In this document: positions 13,706 to 26,794 of the stretch, piece after piece | How positions within the stretch are numbered: the first letter of the stretch is position 1 | Layout: the number at the start of each line of letters is the position of its first letter | Assembly: GCA_963693305.1 (NCBI GenBank) | Contig: OY855905.1 | Location: 23,744,937 to 23,808,936 of the forward strand | DNA: 64,000 nucleotides | Direction: 5' to 3' | DNA from: Meandrina meandrites | Lineage: Eukaryota; Cnidaria; Anthozoa; Scleractinia; Meandrinidae | Notes under the pieces: generated by a model | Told to the model about the DNA's origin: nothing | The model's database searches: none | What the model saw: the letters and a program-made list of their open reading frames with translations, nothing else | Translations under genes and position numbers: made by a program

Positions 13706-14239
13706 GAACTAAAAAAAGTATTATCAAGCTTTGTTTGATGTGGTGTTTTTCTATTTGGGAATACAAAAAATTGTGAGCGAAGCACATTCTTGGTGATAAC
13801 TTGGGACTGAATCATACTGAGCTAACACTTTGTTCTCTCTTCTCATTTCTTTCATCCCAGAGTTGCCAAAAGTAAGCTCTTATCTGTTTTGTACGTAATG
13901 AAGTTATAATCCGTACCCTCCCACTCTTTTTTCTGTCTTTGAAATTCAAGGTGGTGACTATGCAATAGTCAAATAAAGAAATTGAACTGTGGCCCAACTA
14001 AGTATTTAAAATAAAGTACGTTGTTTCTAAAGGAAAAATATTTTCTTTTAAGGCTAAAACCTCTTGGATGGTTAATAATTAATGGTGCTCTAAGTGTTTC
14101 GTCAACATTAGGACGTAAACAGTCCGGGGGGCTTTGACGCGGATTTTAACAGATTTTGGAACAGCCATAGGAAACCTAAAAAAAAAAATTGGGAACCTAA
14201 AACCGAAAAAAAATGCTACATTAGTGAACTGAACTGTTA

Positions 14240-14505
14240 ACAAATGTCTTTGGCTGCGGATGGCTATGATGGAAATGGACTACAACTTGAAAAGTTGAGG
14301 CTAACTTTTCAAGTTGTTTCCGCGCATCTTCAAAAAAAATCGATATTCATAGCCGTGGTTTGATTTTTCTCCGCAAATTAAGGTTATATCTTCCTTTAGA
14401 CGTTCAAAGAAAATTTTTTCGTGCTTTAAGTGCCTACCACTAATTTCAGAATAGTTTAGACCAAAAATCTGGGAAATCCCCGTGACGTAATTCCTTTAAC
14501 TAGCC
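14240..14505 (+). repeat. Dispersed repeat, copy 1
   Basis: This about 260-bp segment (TGGCTGCGGATGGCT ... CCCCGTGACGTAATTCC) is clearly related in the same orientation to 23200-23420. Shared blocks include AAGGTTATATCTTCCTTTA and CTACCACTAATTTCAGAA. No terminal inverted repeat or coding sequence was seen. It is probably a non-autonomous element. Confidence 0.6.
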
Positions 14506-14936
14506 TCGTCGCCAAGATCTTGCCGGCGTTCAAATCTAAATCCCGCTTACCGCCATGTTTGATTTGAACACCGAAAACTCGAGAGGGCTCTGGGGATTAG
14601 GTTGCTTCTTAACGGGAACGAGGCTGTAATTCTCAATCATTTTGTTCATAAACTAGCACCTAGTCCAGCTGATTACGTTTTAAGTAATAAATAGAATATG
14701 AGCGGGAGATCTGGATGGGCGTTAACAATCGCTCGCCTATCGGCTCGCCATTGTAAACGGACATACAGATCGTGAATAGTGCTTTCCGCGCGCGCCGATT
14801 GGTTAACTCGGAGGTGATTAGCAAAGTACTATTCACCTCCGAGCAGCGGAAGAGAAACAAAATGGCTTCGCGCGTCGCTTTGGGTACCGAAAGTAATGTT
14901 TTGGTCCGCTAATTATTCAACTTGTGTGGTATATAC

Positions 14937-15029
14937 TAAAACAATTATTCACCTCAGTGTCGGTGAAAGTGGTGGATATTTACCTCGCCGCTTCGCGTCT
15001 CACCTCCACTTCGGTGAATAATTGTTAAC
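14937..15029. repeat. Short inverted repeat (possible MITE)
   Basis: AACAATTATTCACC at the left pairs with GGTGAATAATTGTT at the right, and both arms carry further CACCTC/GAGGTG complementarity around a GC-rich centre. I cannot name a superfamily. Confidence 0.5.
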
Positions 15030-15509
15030 TACTTCTGAAATGAAAACAATCAATTGAATGCAAAGAATTGTTATGCGATTCGGAAGAGATCTGTATCAAA
15101 AGTTAATGATTACTAATTAGCTGAGCAGGAGTTTGTATCATAAGTTAATTCTATTGTTTGATTTTCGAGCTAGGCTCAGTTTCCAGCTTCCTGCTTCGGT
15201 GCGCTTGGTGTGATTGGACTTAATACGAACGTGACTGGAAGTATTCTTGGAGAGAACGAACCGTTGCCTTAACCAATTCCTTTCTTTAATTCAGAAATTG
15301 AAAACATTCCCTTGCTTCAATAGGTATTAAAACATGAAGGGTAGTTTGCAAGAGAGGACAACTGCCCCTCCCCCCCCCCCCCCCCTCGGCCCTTCACGGG
15401 GACAGGGGGTGGGGCAACACGGCTGAAGTTTACCTCGCTAGTCCATCGCGGGTTAGCTCTTTGCACTTTCTACCGGGTTTTCCTAACATATCAGCGGGAC
15501 TTACGTATA

Positions 15510-16333
15510 CAGTGGAACCCCGTTAATACGGACACCAAGGGGACAGGCCAAATTGTCCGTATAAACGGGGTGTCCGTATTAAGCGGGGTCTAAGAAAAAA
15601 GTCACGGATACATGTTTTCTCGACGCAAAGACGAAGGCAAACGTTTTTACGGCAACAAAACGTTGTTTAATTGTACTGTAACTGTAACAAATGCAAACTG
15701 TGAACTCTCTGACTAAAATTAATAGTTTTTACGAAAACGTTACGATCTAGTCAAACACTCGAACTAAACTTTAATAAACTCAACAGTTTACTATATACAA
15801 GAAATAAAACGCATTTCAACAGCAACAGAACGTTTTCTATCAAGTTCCTTTGTAACTGAAGCTTGCAACCGTTCTTAAACTCTACAAACCCATTTGAAAA
15901 AGTCGGTAACTTTACTTTGCACGGAAGCTTTTAGCTTGCGACACAAGCGATAGCTGCAGCAAAAGGCAAAGAAAGTGGAAGGGTCAAACACCGAAAGTCA
16001 CGCTATTAAGCTTCTCTTTGTAATAAAATGGTTTTAACTCTTCGAATTCTGTTACTATTTGAACAGCGTCCAATGTCTTCAAGTTAGCAAATAATCGCGA
16101 CAATGAAAATTCACAGGGCACAGATAAATAGTGTCCGTAAAGCGGGGTTGACAATGTATAAGAGTTTGCCACTCGGAACACGGAAAAGTGTCCGTTGTCC
16201 CTATTAACGGGTGTCCGTATTAAGCGGGTTAATTTAAGAGAAAATGTATGAGGTTTTCGTCGGGATCAACGAAACTGTCCGTAATACCGGGGTGTCCGTA
16301 TTAAGCGGGTGTCCGTAAAGCGGGGTTCCACTG
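15510..16333. mobile_element. Tc1/mariner-like non-autonomous element, 824 bp
   Basis: The left end CAGTGGAACCCCG and the right end CGGGGTTCCACTG are exact inverted repeats. Both flanks carry a TA dinucleotide (15508-15509 and 16334-16335), the target duplication of Tc1/mariner/pogo transposons. Near each end the words GTCCGTATTAAGCGGG and GTCCGTAAAGCGGGG recur in both orientations, forming subterminal repeats. There is no transposase frame inside, so it would need help in trans. Confidence 0.75.
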
Positions 16334-16446
16334 TACTCCTGGATGGAGAAATGCATTGAAAATTGTATCACTCGCCCAAGAAAGCAACGCAATAATCCCG
16401 ATCAGTACTCTAACTTCAGAGTCCAATCCAGGCGAAGTTCGGAGGC

Positions 16447-16552
16447 AGCGTGGCCCACCTAGTGGTTAGTGTGCTGGACTTGTAATCCAGAGGTGCCAAT
16501 TGATGGATTTGCTTATGCTGGTCCCGAATTCAACTCCTCCACGCTTAGTAAA
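16447..16552 (+). repeat. tRNA-derived SINE head or pseudo-tRNA
   Basis: A tRNA-like A box (CCTAGTGGTTAGTGTGCTGGAC) is followed by an anticodon-like loop CTTGTAA closed by a GGA/TCC stem. An insertion of about 20 bp comes next, then a decayed B box (GGTCCCGAATTCAACTCC) and CCACGC, which complements the 5' GCGTGG. The insertion and the imperfect T arm argue against a functional tRNA gene. Confidence 0.5.
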
Positions 16553-17728
16553 TCTGGTAAATGGCCAGCCGGTTAGCCTCCTGCTAGTTGGTATTTTTAA
16601 CAAGTTTGACTTCTAAATAAGTGAACCACTGGCAGAAACACAAACAATAAATTTAACACTTCTTTATTTTGTTCATTATCTTCAAATTACATCAATAATT
16701 TTAAACAATATACACTATAAAAGACCTTATCAAACAGTACTGAGCTTTCTTTAAAAATGTCACGGTTACACCAGACAATTATTGCAACCTAAAACTGTCC
16801 CCAGTAGCTTAAACGTATTTTGCTTTAGACTCAATTCCAACATTGAACTGATACTAAGCTAGTTCAAGGGGTGAAAAATTGTACCAAAAAAAACATTTAA
16901 AAGAATGTTAAAAACAGGAATAAACGTGTAAAAGATTCTCCTCCGCACTTCATATCCTTTTCTGTCCACACTAACGCGTTTTTGTTTGAAAGCTCATGCT
17001 TTTTTGATACGTTTTTATCCATCGTCCATTTTACAACGAAAAACAAAATACTTCTGGCGGATTCTATGATCTAGATACCATGAGAAAGGTTCTTCTATCA
17101 GCATTTTATAATTCTCCGTTTTCACCCTTCCACAAAACGACAAAACTGCGTTTTAAAAGTCTCCACTTTTAAAAGCCTTTTTCAAAATCTTTGTTTCGGT
17201 ACAACGATCAGAGGTTTCCATCGTTTTTATGTGGACAACAAGCAAAAAACGCATTAAAAAGAATGCGTTTAAAACGAAAACGCATTGGTACAGACCGCGT
17301 CTCCCTCTGGCATTTGTTGTCAAATTAATTCAACTAAGCAAATGGCTCAGGAATCTCGCCATGCGGTTTTCACGTGCCAAAGTTGAAGTGTGATCTTTCT
17401 CATTTACATTTTATTTTTCATCACCTCGTGGTCGGAGCTACAAGTTGTTCGATGTCTTCGAAAGGAGGAAATTTGTTAACAAATGTAAGTCAACTACAAG
17501 ATAGTTTAAGTATCGTGAGACGAAATGAATGTCTCTATATTATAGTGAGATGCACATTTATTATAATTTTAAACGGGGGTTGGCATTCGATTGAAGACTT
17601 TGGATTTACTCAAACGCCATATTGAAATTTTATTAACGTAATACTCGAAAGCCCAAAGACGTTTAAACTGTACTAGCTATTCCATTGAATGTATTTACTA
17701 ATTCCTGTGTTGTTTCTCTCAATTTCAG

Positions 17729-18618
17729 ATGAGAAACAAATGAAGAGGGATAATAATTAAGCATAATTAAGAGTGGCTAGAAGAAATCACTTGTTGTGAA
17801 AGTAAGTTGTAGCAAATAGGAGGCAAGGACAAAAGTCGGACCGGATCAACTCGGATCGCTGATTTGAATAACAATAGCACCTATTCAAGAACGAGGAAAT
17901 GTACAATAGTGCTATTGTTATTCAAATCAGCGATCCGAGTTGATCCGGTCCGACTTTTGTCCCTGCCTGCAAATAGGTTCACAATGTGTACATGTGACTA
18001 CATGCCGATACCATATGCAACAAAACGTTAGACATACATCAGCGTTGCTTGGACGTCCTATCGATGTTTTCACGTGTTATTAGACAATCCATGGCTAGTC
18101 GGTTTTACATGGAGGCAGGATTGGATCACCGTTGTCAGTCCTCAGTGGATTGGTAATATTTTATTCATCGCGTCATTGTTTTTCTCAGTTTCAGATGAAT
18201 TACCGTGAAAGAGACATCTCGATTTGAAGGGCCAAAACGAAATCACTTAAAACGAAGGTAAGCTCTATTAAACTGATTTTGTCGAAAAAAATAGATCCAG
18301 AATGTGTACATGTGACTACTGTACATGCAAGAATCACTATTCGCTGTTTTATTGTAAGAAGACGTTAGATGTCAATTAAGCTTTTGGAAATTGAAATAGT
18401 CAACTAAGGTCTTACCCTTTCGATTAACTGTTTTCAAAACAGTTCAAAAGGATTTTCTTATTCGTTTCCATGGCAATCCATGTAAAAAGTTTCGTCTGGG
18501 AATGGATGACATAAACTCATTTTTTTTTCTCATTTTCAGATGAACTGCCATTGGACAAAAATCTTTACAAGGGATTGGAGGGGCCAGAAGAAAGCACCTG
18601 CAAAGCAATTAAGCGAAG
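17729..18618 (+). other. Three tandemly duplicated exon-like units of a putative transcript
   Basis: Three related segments, 17729-17801, 18195-18257 and 18540-18618, each begin after a TTTCAG acceptor with ATGA and end at a GTAAG donor. Related intronic words (AATGTGTACATGTGACTAC) follow each copy, so the duplicated unit includes intron. In one frame, copy 3 reads DELPLDKNLYKGLEGPEE. Copies 1 and 2 carry stops in that frame. A last exon could start after CTTTCAG at 20597 and end near the AATAAA words at 21275-21320. It is either a decayed coding repeat or a spliced noncoding RNA; I cannot tell which. Confidence 0.35.
17827..17962. repeat. Near-perfect palindrome with 54-bp arms
   Basis: 17827-17880 and 17909-17962 are exact reverse complements around a 28-bp spacer, and a few more bases outside match imperfectly. 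It lies between exon-like units 1 and 2 described for 17729-18618. A fold-back MITE or a recent inverted duplication would both explain it. Confidence 0.85.
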
Positions 18619-21500
18619 GTAAGCCATAGAAACCTACTGCCGTAGTTAAAAACGGGTCCGCAACGCGTACATGTGACTACTGCGTCCATGACAATGTATT
18701 GAAATATTGCGAGAAGAAATTGGTGTTGATCACATTACAAGATAAAGCAAGTTTATAAGCATAGATTGTAATATGTTTCAAAGAAATTCAAAATATTTTT
18801 TCTATTTAATACCATGGCAACGACATTGATAATACAAAAACACATCCGACAATGTCATAAATTTGCGTAACCATGGCAATGTATTAGGTGTCGATTTCAC
18901 GCTCGGTCCGAGTTTTGAAAAATATGTTCAGCGACAGCGATTTTTTAGAGTCATTTTTTTTTCTTTCAACCAGTCCTATTTCAAGGCTTGCCCAATTGGT
19001 TGTTAACTGGGAGGTGACATTTTAATCTCAGTGAAAGGATTGTCTGATTCTTGGAAAAACAAAAGAAATAGCAAAGACGACTGGTTTGCAAGCCGTGAGT
19101 GCTTTCATATTTTTGTTTGAATCTCGAAGTAAACCAAATCATTTTATTAAAGCAATTTTGGTTTCCAAACAATCGCTGGTGGTTGTGACGAAATTCGCAA
19201 ACCTAATCCACGGTAAAAATTATTGTGTATCATATAAACTTCTTAAATAAGAACATGTTCAGCACCGCGAGAAATTTTGTTGTCCTTACGGCAAGGTAAT
19301 TTAGAACCAAAATCTAAAAACAAGATTCTATTTTAGAGGAGCATATTCTGTTTTACGTCTTGCCAAGTTCTGGCATATTTGTAAATAAAAGCTGTCACCA
19401 ATAATGGAATGATCGGAATGTAAACAAATACTACCAAAACACGAAAGGGGATTCCCAGTGACGACCAGGGCCACTTGTCAATTAACAATGAACGAGAAGT
19501 TAGCTAGAGATTAGTCGCTAGAGAAAAATACAAGCAAACATATCGATTTAATTTTTTTTCTTTTGCTGTGCTCTTTAAACTCCCAGCAGTTTAATCAAAC
19601 TAGAGATAAAAACAAAGAATTTTGACGTAACATCATCATTACAAACGCGCGTGTCCTCACGTGTCCGCGAAATTCATCTCTTTACCAGTTTCTAATTCAC
19701 ATTTTACCAAGAAAATCGAGAAAAGCTGAAAAATAAGGTTTGAAGTTCACATTGAAGTAGATTTGAAATTTGTACCAAAGAAAATAACAACTTTGCAAAG
19801 CTCTAAACTCCACGTGCATAACTAAAATGCAAATTAGATTGTGTCGATGGTAGGAGGTGCAAATTTCCATGTATGGGGCATTCGCTGAAATTTCTAATGT
19901 ATAAAATTCTAATGAATAAAAGGCTGCGAGTGAATTTTTCCTCAGACATTTAACCGCAAAAACGTAAACCCTTTGGTTAACTTGCAAATGATCGCTACAG
20001 TGGACATAAACACTCCTGGCTTTTCATGAACGGCAGCATCTACTTAATTATCTTGCAATAATGAATACTCTCCGAATTTACAAGCTGGTACAAGTTTTCT
20101 GCGCCAAATTATCAGAAGACAATAATGAGTGTTTTCCAAATGTTGTCGCTTCTTTGTTCGCCTGCATTGTAATGTGATAACATGAAGTTTCTCCTTACAA
20201 GACCAATACGTCGTTACAAACAGGTGATAAGAGTAACGAAATTGATCAACTAGAGATATTGTCTTGATGAACTATCAAATTCTCTCAACTGGCATTAGAA
20301 GAAATGTATGGCAATTGGTGACGAGAATAAATGTTTTGATCTCGGGGAGGTGGAAGAAACTGAACATGGAGAGTATTGTTACACCACTCGCTTATCCTGT
20401 ATGGAACAACGAAATGTCGTTTCAAAGCGTTTATACGTCACCAATAAAAACTTTTCTACCACAGTTTATATTTTCAATTGTCGTAAATACTGACACACAA
20501 CGCAAATGGCCAAATCACTTTTTCTGTGCATCTATATTTGTATAAACAAGTTTAATTTTGTCCGTATTTTAACACGCATGTTTGCGTTTCCTTTCAGTGT
20601 CTTCGATGCTGCTTTCTGAATAATGTGGATCAGTCAAGGACAGAGAAAAGACAAGAACACTTAAAGAACTCAGCCGTACAAGAAGACATAGTCAGAAATT
20701 AATTCTAGAGGTAATATGCCTTAATTTAGCTGCCGGTGACGATCTTTTTTCTGCAGAACATTTGCCACTCGTCAACAAGAAGCCATAATTAAGAGAGATT
20801 TCAAAAATTGAGGAGTCGGAATCTAGTTTCCAAACTTGAACTTTGCGTTGAATGGAATCCAATTGTCTAAGTACAAACTAAAACCGCTCTAAATTGTTTT
20901 TAATTGGAAAACATTTGGAAAGCAAAACATTCAAAAACAGCTATTCGCTCTGATTAATTTTGTACTGTTTTTATGACAGTCATTATAAAACTGCTTTTTA
21001 TAACTTGACGACTATAAACAAACTAGAATCGTTTTTCTTACTTTACAATTTGTTTATAGAATTGTTCTGTCCCAAGTTGTCACAACAAGATTTGATTCTC
21101 TCAGTCAGTGCGGTTATAACACTGTTATTTCCTGGTTCAGCAATTTAGCTTCGGAAGCCAGCAGATTTGATGTATCATTAACACGTTTTTGTTTCTCCAT
21201 ACTTAAATAATTTTGTAGTCAAATATTAGTCATTTTAATTGTTGTAATATTATCGCTTGCACTCGCCAAGTGTTGTAAATAAAAAATATTGTAATTAGTT
21301 AATAGTACTTAAAAATAAATAAACACTTTTACAACTACTATTTCCTTTGTTTATTGAATTTTATTGAGCGTACAAATAAACAAAAAAATTGCGCTTTTAA
21401 AAGGGGACTGGTAACTAGGAGAAATGTAGGCTATCTCTTTTCATATTTTTTCACAATGTAGGGTTGCCAAAAAGAAAAAAAATTCTGCGATTTTGAATAG
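18619..21500. other. No protein gene seen
   Basis: AT-rich sequence with scattered short frames. The only structure noticed is the possible terminal exon of the 17.7-18.6 kb transcript after 20597 and clustered AATAAA words near 21275-21320. Confidence 0.4.
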
Positions 21501-21559
21501 AGTCTAGTCAGAAATCAAACATATACTTGGACTTTTGCTGGGACAAATCCGTTGCACAT

Positions 21560-21842
21560 TGCAAGATTTTTCCCGCCAAAAGACTTAGTATATCTTTAAC
21601 TCAAAACCAGACACCATTCAAAAACGCAGACTATTTTTTCCAAGGAAAATTTTCCCGCCAAAAGACTTAGTTTTTTTTTTTCGATTTTTTTTCTTGGCCC
21701 TTTTAAGAGCGCAAACGTTATAACCGAGAAAATTTTTCCCGTCAAAAGACTTTTTTATATATATATTTCTTTCTCGGCCCTTTTAAAGGCACAAACGTTT
21801 TATCCCAGAAAAATTTTCCCGCCAAAAGACTTAGTTTATTTT
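21560..21842 (+). repeat. Diverged tandem array, about four units of 75-90 bp
   Basis: The word TTTTCCCGCCAAAAGACTTAGT (with small changes) recurs near 21570, 21650, 21735 and 21815. TCGGCCCTTTTAA and CAAACGTT words also repeat between the later copies. Confidence 0.65.
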
Positions 21843-22844
21843 TTACGAAATGTTGTCCGTATCAAATTTCTTTCTTGAACGCACTTAATCACCAGCCGAA
21901 GACATCTAAAACATTTTATTGCAATCAGTTGGTTTCTTCAGTGAATCATCTGTGGTTATCCTACAACCTGAAAGAAAAAGAGAGTTTACTGAATGTGATA
22001 GTAATAGCTAGCCTCCAGGCACATCGTATAACCACATTCTTAAATTGCGATTGTCAATATACCTTCTTAGACATTTTTTCTACTTCTTATTTCACCTATA
22101 TTAACGCATAAGCTACTCGGTAAAATTTAAAAATGATTTGGAAGTTCAATTAAAACCAATAGTTTAATCTCGAAAAAGAATTGCCAGTTTTTGTGGCTAC
22201 TACAAATAGGAATCCTAACTCGAAATGCGAAAAACCTAACTCGAAATGCGAAAAACTTAACACGCTACTAGTACTGAGCGAACCCGCTTTTCTTGTTAAA
22301 CCGAAGTGAGAGAGAAAAGATATGTGACATGCAACTTGCAAAAACTATCAGTAATTTTGGGAATTTTTGTACCCACCAAGGGCTTTAACTTTTTTATCTA
22401 ACCCCAAACTTTTTATCTTCACATTAATGTTATTACTTCTGAGGAAATAATGATCAAGACAATCAATATCTCCGGCTACCTCGCCCACTTTTCCCTGCCT
22501 GTTTCAGGTTTTAGTCATTTTCTACTTCAAGCAAATAATCATTTTTATCTGAGTATTAACAAAATCAGTAAATTAAAGAAAACATCATGTAGCCCCTTTA
22601 AAGTACTGTTATTTGAAAAGTTCCCCCCCCCCCCCCCCCCCCTCGCCCCGGGCCACGGTAATGACAATTACGCACAAAGTCTGGATATAAATTGGTGCAC
22701 GCGCTATTTGAGACGTCTGGTCATGTCTCAGCTAATTTGAGATTAAACATAATCTTAATCTTCAGCAAGTGAATGTACTAGGCTTCTGTATGAAGTCAAC
22801 TTTTTCAGACATCTCCATATTAATTCTCCTTTCTAATTGCCTTA

Positions 22845-23030
22845 CATTTCTTTAATCTTAGTACTGAGAATTTGGCGATACATCAAGACAATACCCCCTA
22901 GAACCAAACTATTCATTAAAGCACGTTGTGAGAAATTGGTGTTGTATCACAACAGCATCATCTACAACCAAGCTTTACATAACAGTATGTTAAGAGAATT
23001 TGGTGTTACATCAAGAGAATATCTCCTGGT
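22845..23030 (+). repeat. Short tandem array with period of about 63 bp
   Basis: The word GAGAATTTGGTGTTACATCA (diverged) recurs at about 22866, 22928 and 22992. A related single copy appears near 18710. The open frame across it is probably incidental. Confidence 0.5.
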
Positions 23031-23194
23031 TAATTATTTTTTATCACTCCAGTTACTGATCTGCGATGTGTAACAGTGTAATATTGCAAGAAAGGGGCTT
23101 TGTCACAAATATGAACAGATTTTTGAAAAGCCAAAACCCTAAGAAAATAGTCCACTTTTATTAACATTTGCTATTTTTGAGCACCGAAGCTGTT

Positions 23195-23420
23195 AACAAG
23201 CCTCTTTAGCTGCAGACGGCTACAATGGAAATGGATTACAACTCCGCACGTCTAAAATCGATATTTTTAGCCCTAGTTAGATTTCTATCCATATTAAGGT
23301 TATATCTTCCTTTAAATGTTCAAATGTAATGATTTTCATGGGTTAGGTTTCCTACCACTAATTTCAGAACAGTTTAGACCAAAAATCTGCGAAACCCCCG
23401 TGACAGAGTTCCTTTAAGTT
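23195..23420 (+). repeat. Dispersed repeat, copy 2
   Basis: Same family and orientation as 14240-14505, with shared blocks in the same order over about 220 bp. Confidence 0.6.
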
Positions 23421-26400
23421 AGAAATGAGGCACAAATACAACTCTCCTTATTCATAAGCCAGTACTGAAAGTTAAAAGGCCTCTTCACATAATGATAGAG
23501 ATCAAGAAAAAAACTGGACCGGCACATGTTACAAATGTTTGCGACTTTTTTTCAGTTCATTTAACATTTTTAGCCTATACCTTAAACATACAAGGTGAAG
23601 AAAGGGAAATTACATCCCCTCAAAGTTTCTTGACCACTTTTTCTACCAGCTTTCCATTTATATTTCGGACAAAGGCTTTACAGGTATTCTTAGCTCGGTC
23701 GGAAAAACCAGAGATATCTAAAAAGACACGGTATAGAAAATATTGGATGAAAAGAAGTCAAAAAATACGTAGAAATGATATTGGAAATAAAGCAAATGAT
23801 CTACTTTTGTTGTTTTCCTAATTATGATAATTGCTTTTATTAAAGGACATACGTCTCACCGGCGCCAAGTTTTTCAAGTTTGTCTTTCGTAATTCGTATT
23901 TATCTTCCTCAGTGGTAATCATATTTGTTTATATTTCGCTTAGTATAACTCCTTTGATGTTTTGTGCCTTACAAAACTATTTTTCTCGATTTTTCCTCAT
24001 TCTTCAAACGATAGGGTACATTAAAAAAATTTGCTAAAAATGTGGCATAGCTCCTTTAACTCTTTACCTTCCATGGCAAATGGTCTTTTTCCTAATTTAA
24101 AAACTTAACGCCGGGTATCCATGTATGATACACCGTTTAAAAGGTGTGGATCAGTAGATTTTATAAACACGTTAACAAACAAGAAGTTATAGCTTTGAAA
24201 TAAATGAGTTAAAACGTTAAAAAGAAAAAAGATTCAAAACGTTGTTTATCTCCGTATACAGCAAGTATACTTGTACCTATATCTTATTGTGCAGCTCTCA
24301 GTGTAGTGGTTATTTTTAATTATGTTGCATACAACATATGTCAGTAGCAGGCAAAAATGATTTAAAGGTTACAGGGTGGTCAATCAAGTCACAAATAGGA
24401 GGAAGGTGCAATTTTATGCTTTCAAAATGCAGATCATTCCAAGACAATTTTGGTGGGAAAATGTCAAATTAATTGGACAGATATTAAACAAACTATGACA
24501 TGTTGTGCCAATTGGCTCTCTTAATATTTTGGTAAAACTGAGTCGCTGATACGCACGTCAAATATCCACCAACGAAGTAATCTTGTTTTGAAAAGAAACG
24601 TCAAACATTCGAGGGGGATGTTCCATCTACTTCCATTTACTTTTTAAACCTAGAACTACTTCGTTGAAAAAGATAAAATATTCAACATGTCGCAAGTTAA
24701 AAGTACTCATGGTGAGCAAGGTCATTTACTGGGTCCTGGGTTCGATTCCCGTCGGGGACTCAGATTTTTTCTTTGTCCCACGCTCATTTCATCTTTCACA
24801 TTTCATTATCAAGCCTAAAATGTACCATCTTTCTTTATTTATCAACTACTTCGTTTCCGTTGAATGACGATGGGGAAAATTTTTCTAACGATTACTACCA
24901 ATTTCAAAAAACGGTGGTTTCATCTGACATCATCAAAATTCTAAAACTAAACTGTTAATCCTTTACATTTCCTAGACATATGCAAAGTTTAATAACGATT
25001 CAATGTTTCGTTTTGAAAATAAATTGTTTTGAAATTTGTGATGTCTCGGATGAATGTTTTTTTCAACGGATAATAAACGGATATTTCAATCGCAATTTAA
25101 AGTTTCAGACGTGATAATAACTTAGAAGCGATATCTAAAATGATTTGAAGTCAAAGTAAATAATAGTAATGGAAGAATCTACTTAACTTATTGTAAAATT
25201 CTATGGGCCCCAAATAGGGACACAAACATGGCGTCTGTATACTTTTCTCTTGTAGCGTTTTTTACAAAGCTAACATTTTGACAAAGCATTTATTTCCACA
25301 TAATCCGATTGTTCTCTGATATTTTTCATGGAACTGACAAACAGTTTTTGTAACACTGATGAAACCCGCCAATAGAAAAGCACTATTTTTTCTGCGCGCA
25401 AGAATGATCTGCTTGGAAAGCAAGGGCTATAGTGTATCTATGCTTCATATTCTAAACCGTTGACATCATTCTAGAAAATCTTTTCTGGTGTTGATGACAT
25501 GAAAGAAACTTTGCGTCTCCTCCTCCTGGTCTATTTTCATCCTACAGTGGCGGAGTTACAAAAGGTTGGCGCGAGGATTGAAATAGGAAGAACCAGGCTG
25601 AAAAATTACCCGACTTAAAACACTTTCAATTCGGTACTGCTGGTGTAAATTGCGTCTAAGAGCAATCAACGTTTTGTCTCATAAAAACGGCCATAATAGT
25701 TCAAAATTCCGGCAACAAGAAGTAAAAGAACGTCTGATAGCTCGTAAGTCATAGATTTAAAGTATCGTTGAAGAACAATGATTAGGCGCTTACTGATGTT
25801 CACGAGTGATCGATTGTTCTATTGCGAAGAAAATTCGAAAACCGGACTTATACATGTAAAACATTTACAAACGACCCAGTAAGGATTTTACACCTCTCGG
25901 CTAATTAAACAACAAAATCAAATTGCTCCAATAAAAAACTGAATAATCGAAAACTACATCAAAGAAAGTATTGGTATTAGTAGCTAAATTCTTGACATAT
26001 TTTGGCACAAATAAGGAGAACGAGATCGTTGCCACTTGTGAAGCTGCATACACGGGAAGCCCCAAAAATTAGCTCGTGGAATTGTCTTGCTTCCTCAAAA
26101 ATAGTGACGACTTTAAAATTTTATATCAAGTCTATAGTTACCTAAACCATTGTGCTTAATAAATTGTTAACTCAATACTCAGTTTGAGGACGTCAGCCTT
26201 ATTGATCGTTACCATGGTAATTTATGTTGCTTGGAAAACAATGAAAATAAATAAACCTAAGGATCATTTTGTCGACCTACAAGGCCACCTTTCCACAAAT
26301 TTCAGCTTTTAAAAGCCACAGCTTGTAAAAATACTGCATTAAACGCTATTGCAACGATATCTTTGGCTACCTTTTTTAAATGTTCTATACCATTTTTGTT

Positions 26401-26790
26401 TTGCTTGCTTTAATAAACTAATTTTTTCGTAAATTGACTTGCTATATGAAAAAGATATTCCTGTTTAATATTTGGATTGCCATCATAGCGACATGCATCT
26501 TCCTTGGGAACAGATTAGTTCCGCAAACCAGACTATTAAACAAGAAAACTCTTGCAGTGTTGCATGTTGACAAGACATTTGTTTCGTTTTTTGTATATTT
26601 GTTTGTTTGTCTGTTTGGTTGGTTTGGAGTTTTTTGTTTTTGGTTTTTTAAGCTTTCTCCCACCCTAACATTCCTCCTACGAGACAGTTATGGAATTCAC
26701 TAAAATACTGTAGTCGCCGCGAGGAGCACCAAGTTATATCCAGAATTTGCTATCACAATAGAGTACATTTTGATAATAATGAAAACTGCA
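23421..26790. other. No gene seen; one SINE-like B box
   Basis: Very AT-rich. The longest open frames have no splice context or recognisable motif. A tRNA-like B box (GGGTTCGATTCCCGTCGGGG, about 24728-24765) suggests a SINE remnant. Confidence 0.4.
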
Positions 26791-26794
26791 TGTA

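Noticed and set aside
15367..15392. Poly-C tract as a regulatory or G-quadruplex site
   Set aside because: Similar runs at 22622 and 31147 point to simple-sequence expansion, in one case inside a MITE; no further support.
16447..16552. Functional tRNA gene
   Set aside because: The variable region carries an extra insertion of about 20 bp and the T arm is imperfect; a SINE head or pseudogene fits better.
23492..23821. 109-codon open frame as a host gene
   Set aside because: Lys/Ser-rich composition, no splice context, no motif, in an AT-rich repeat-bearing region.
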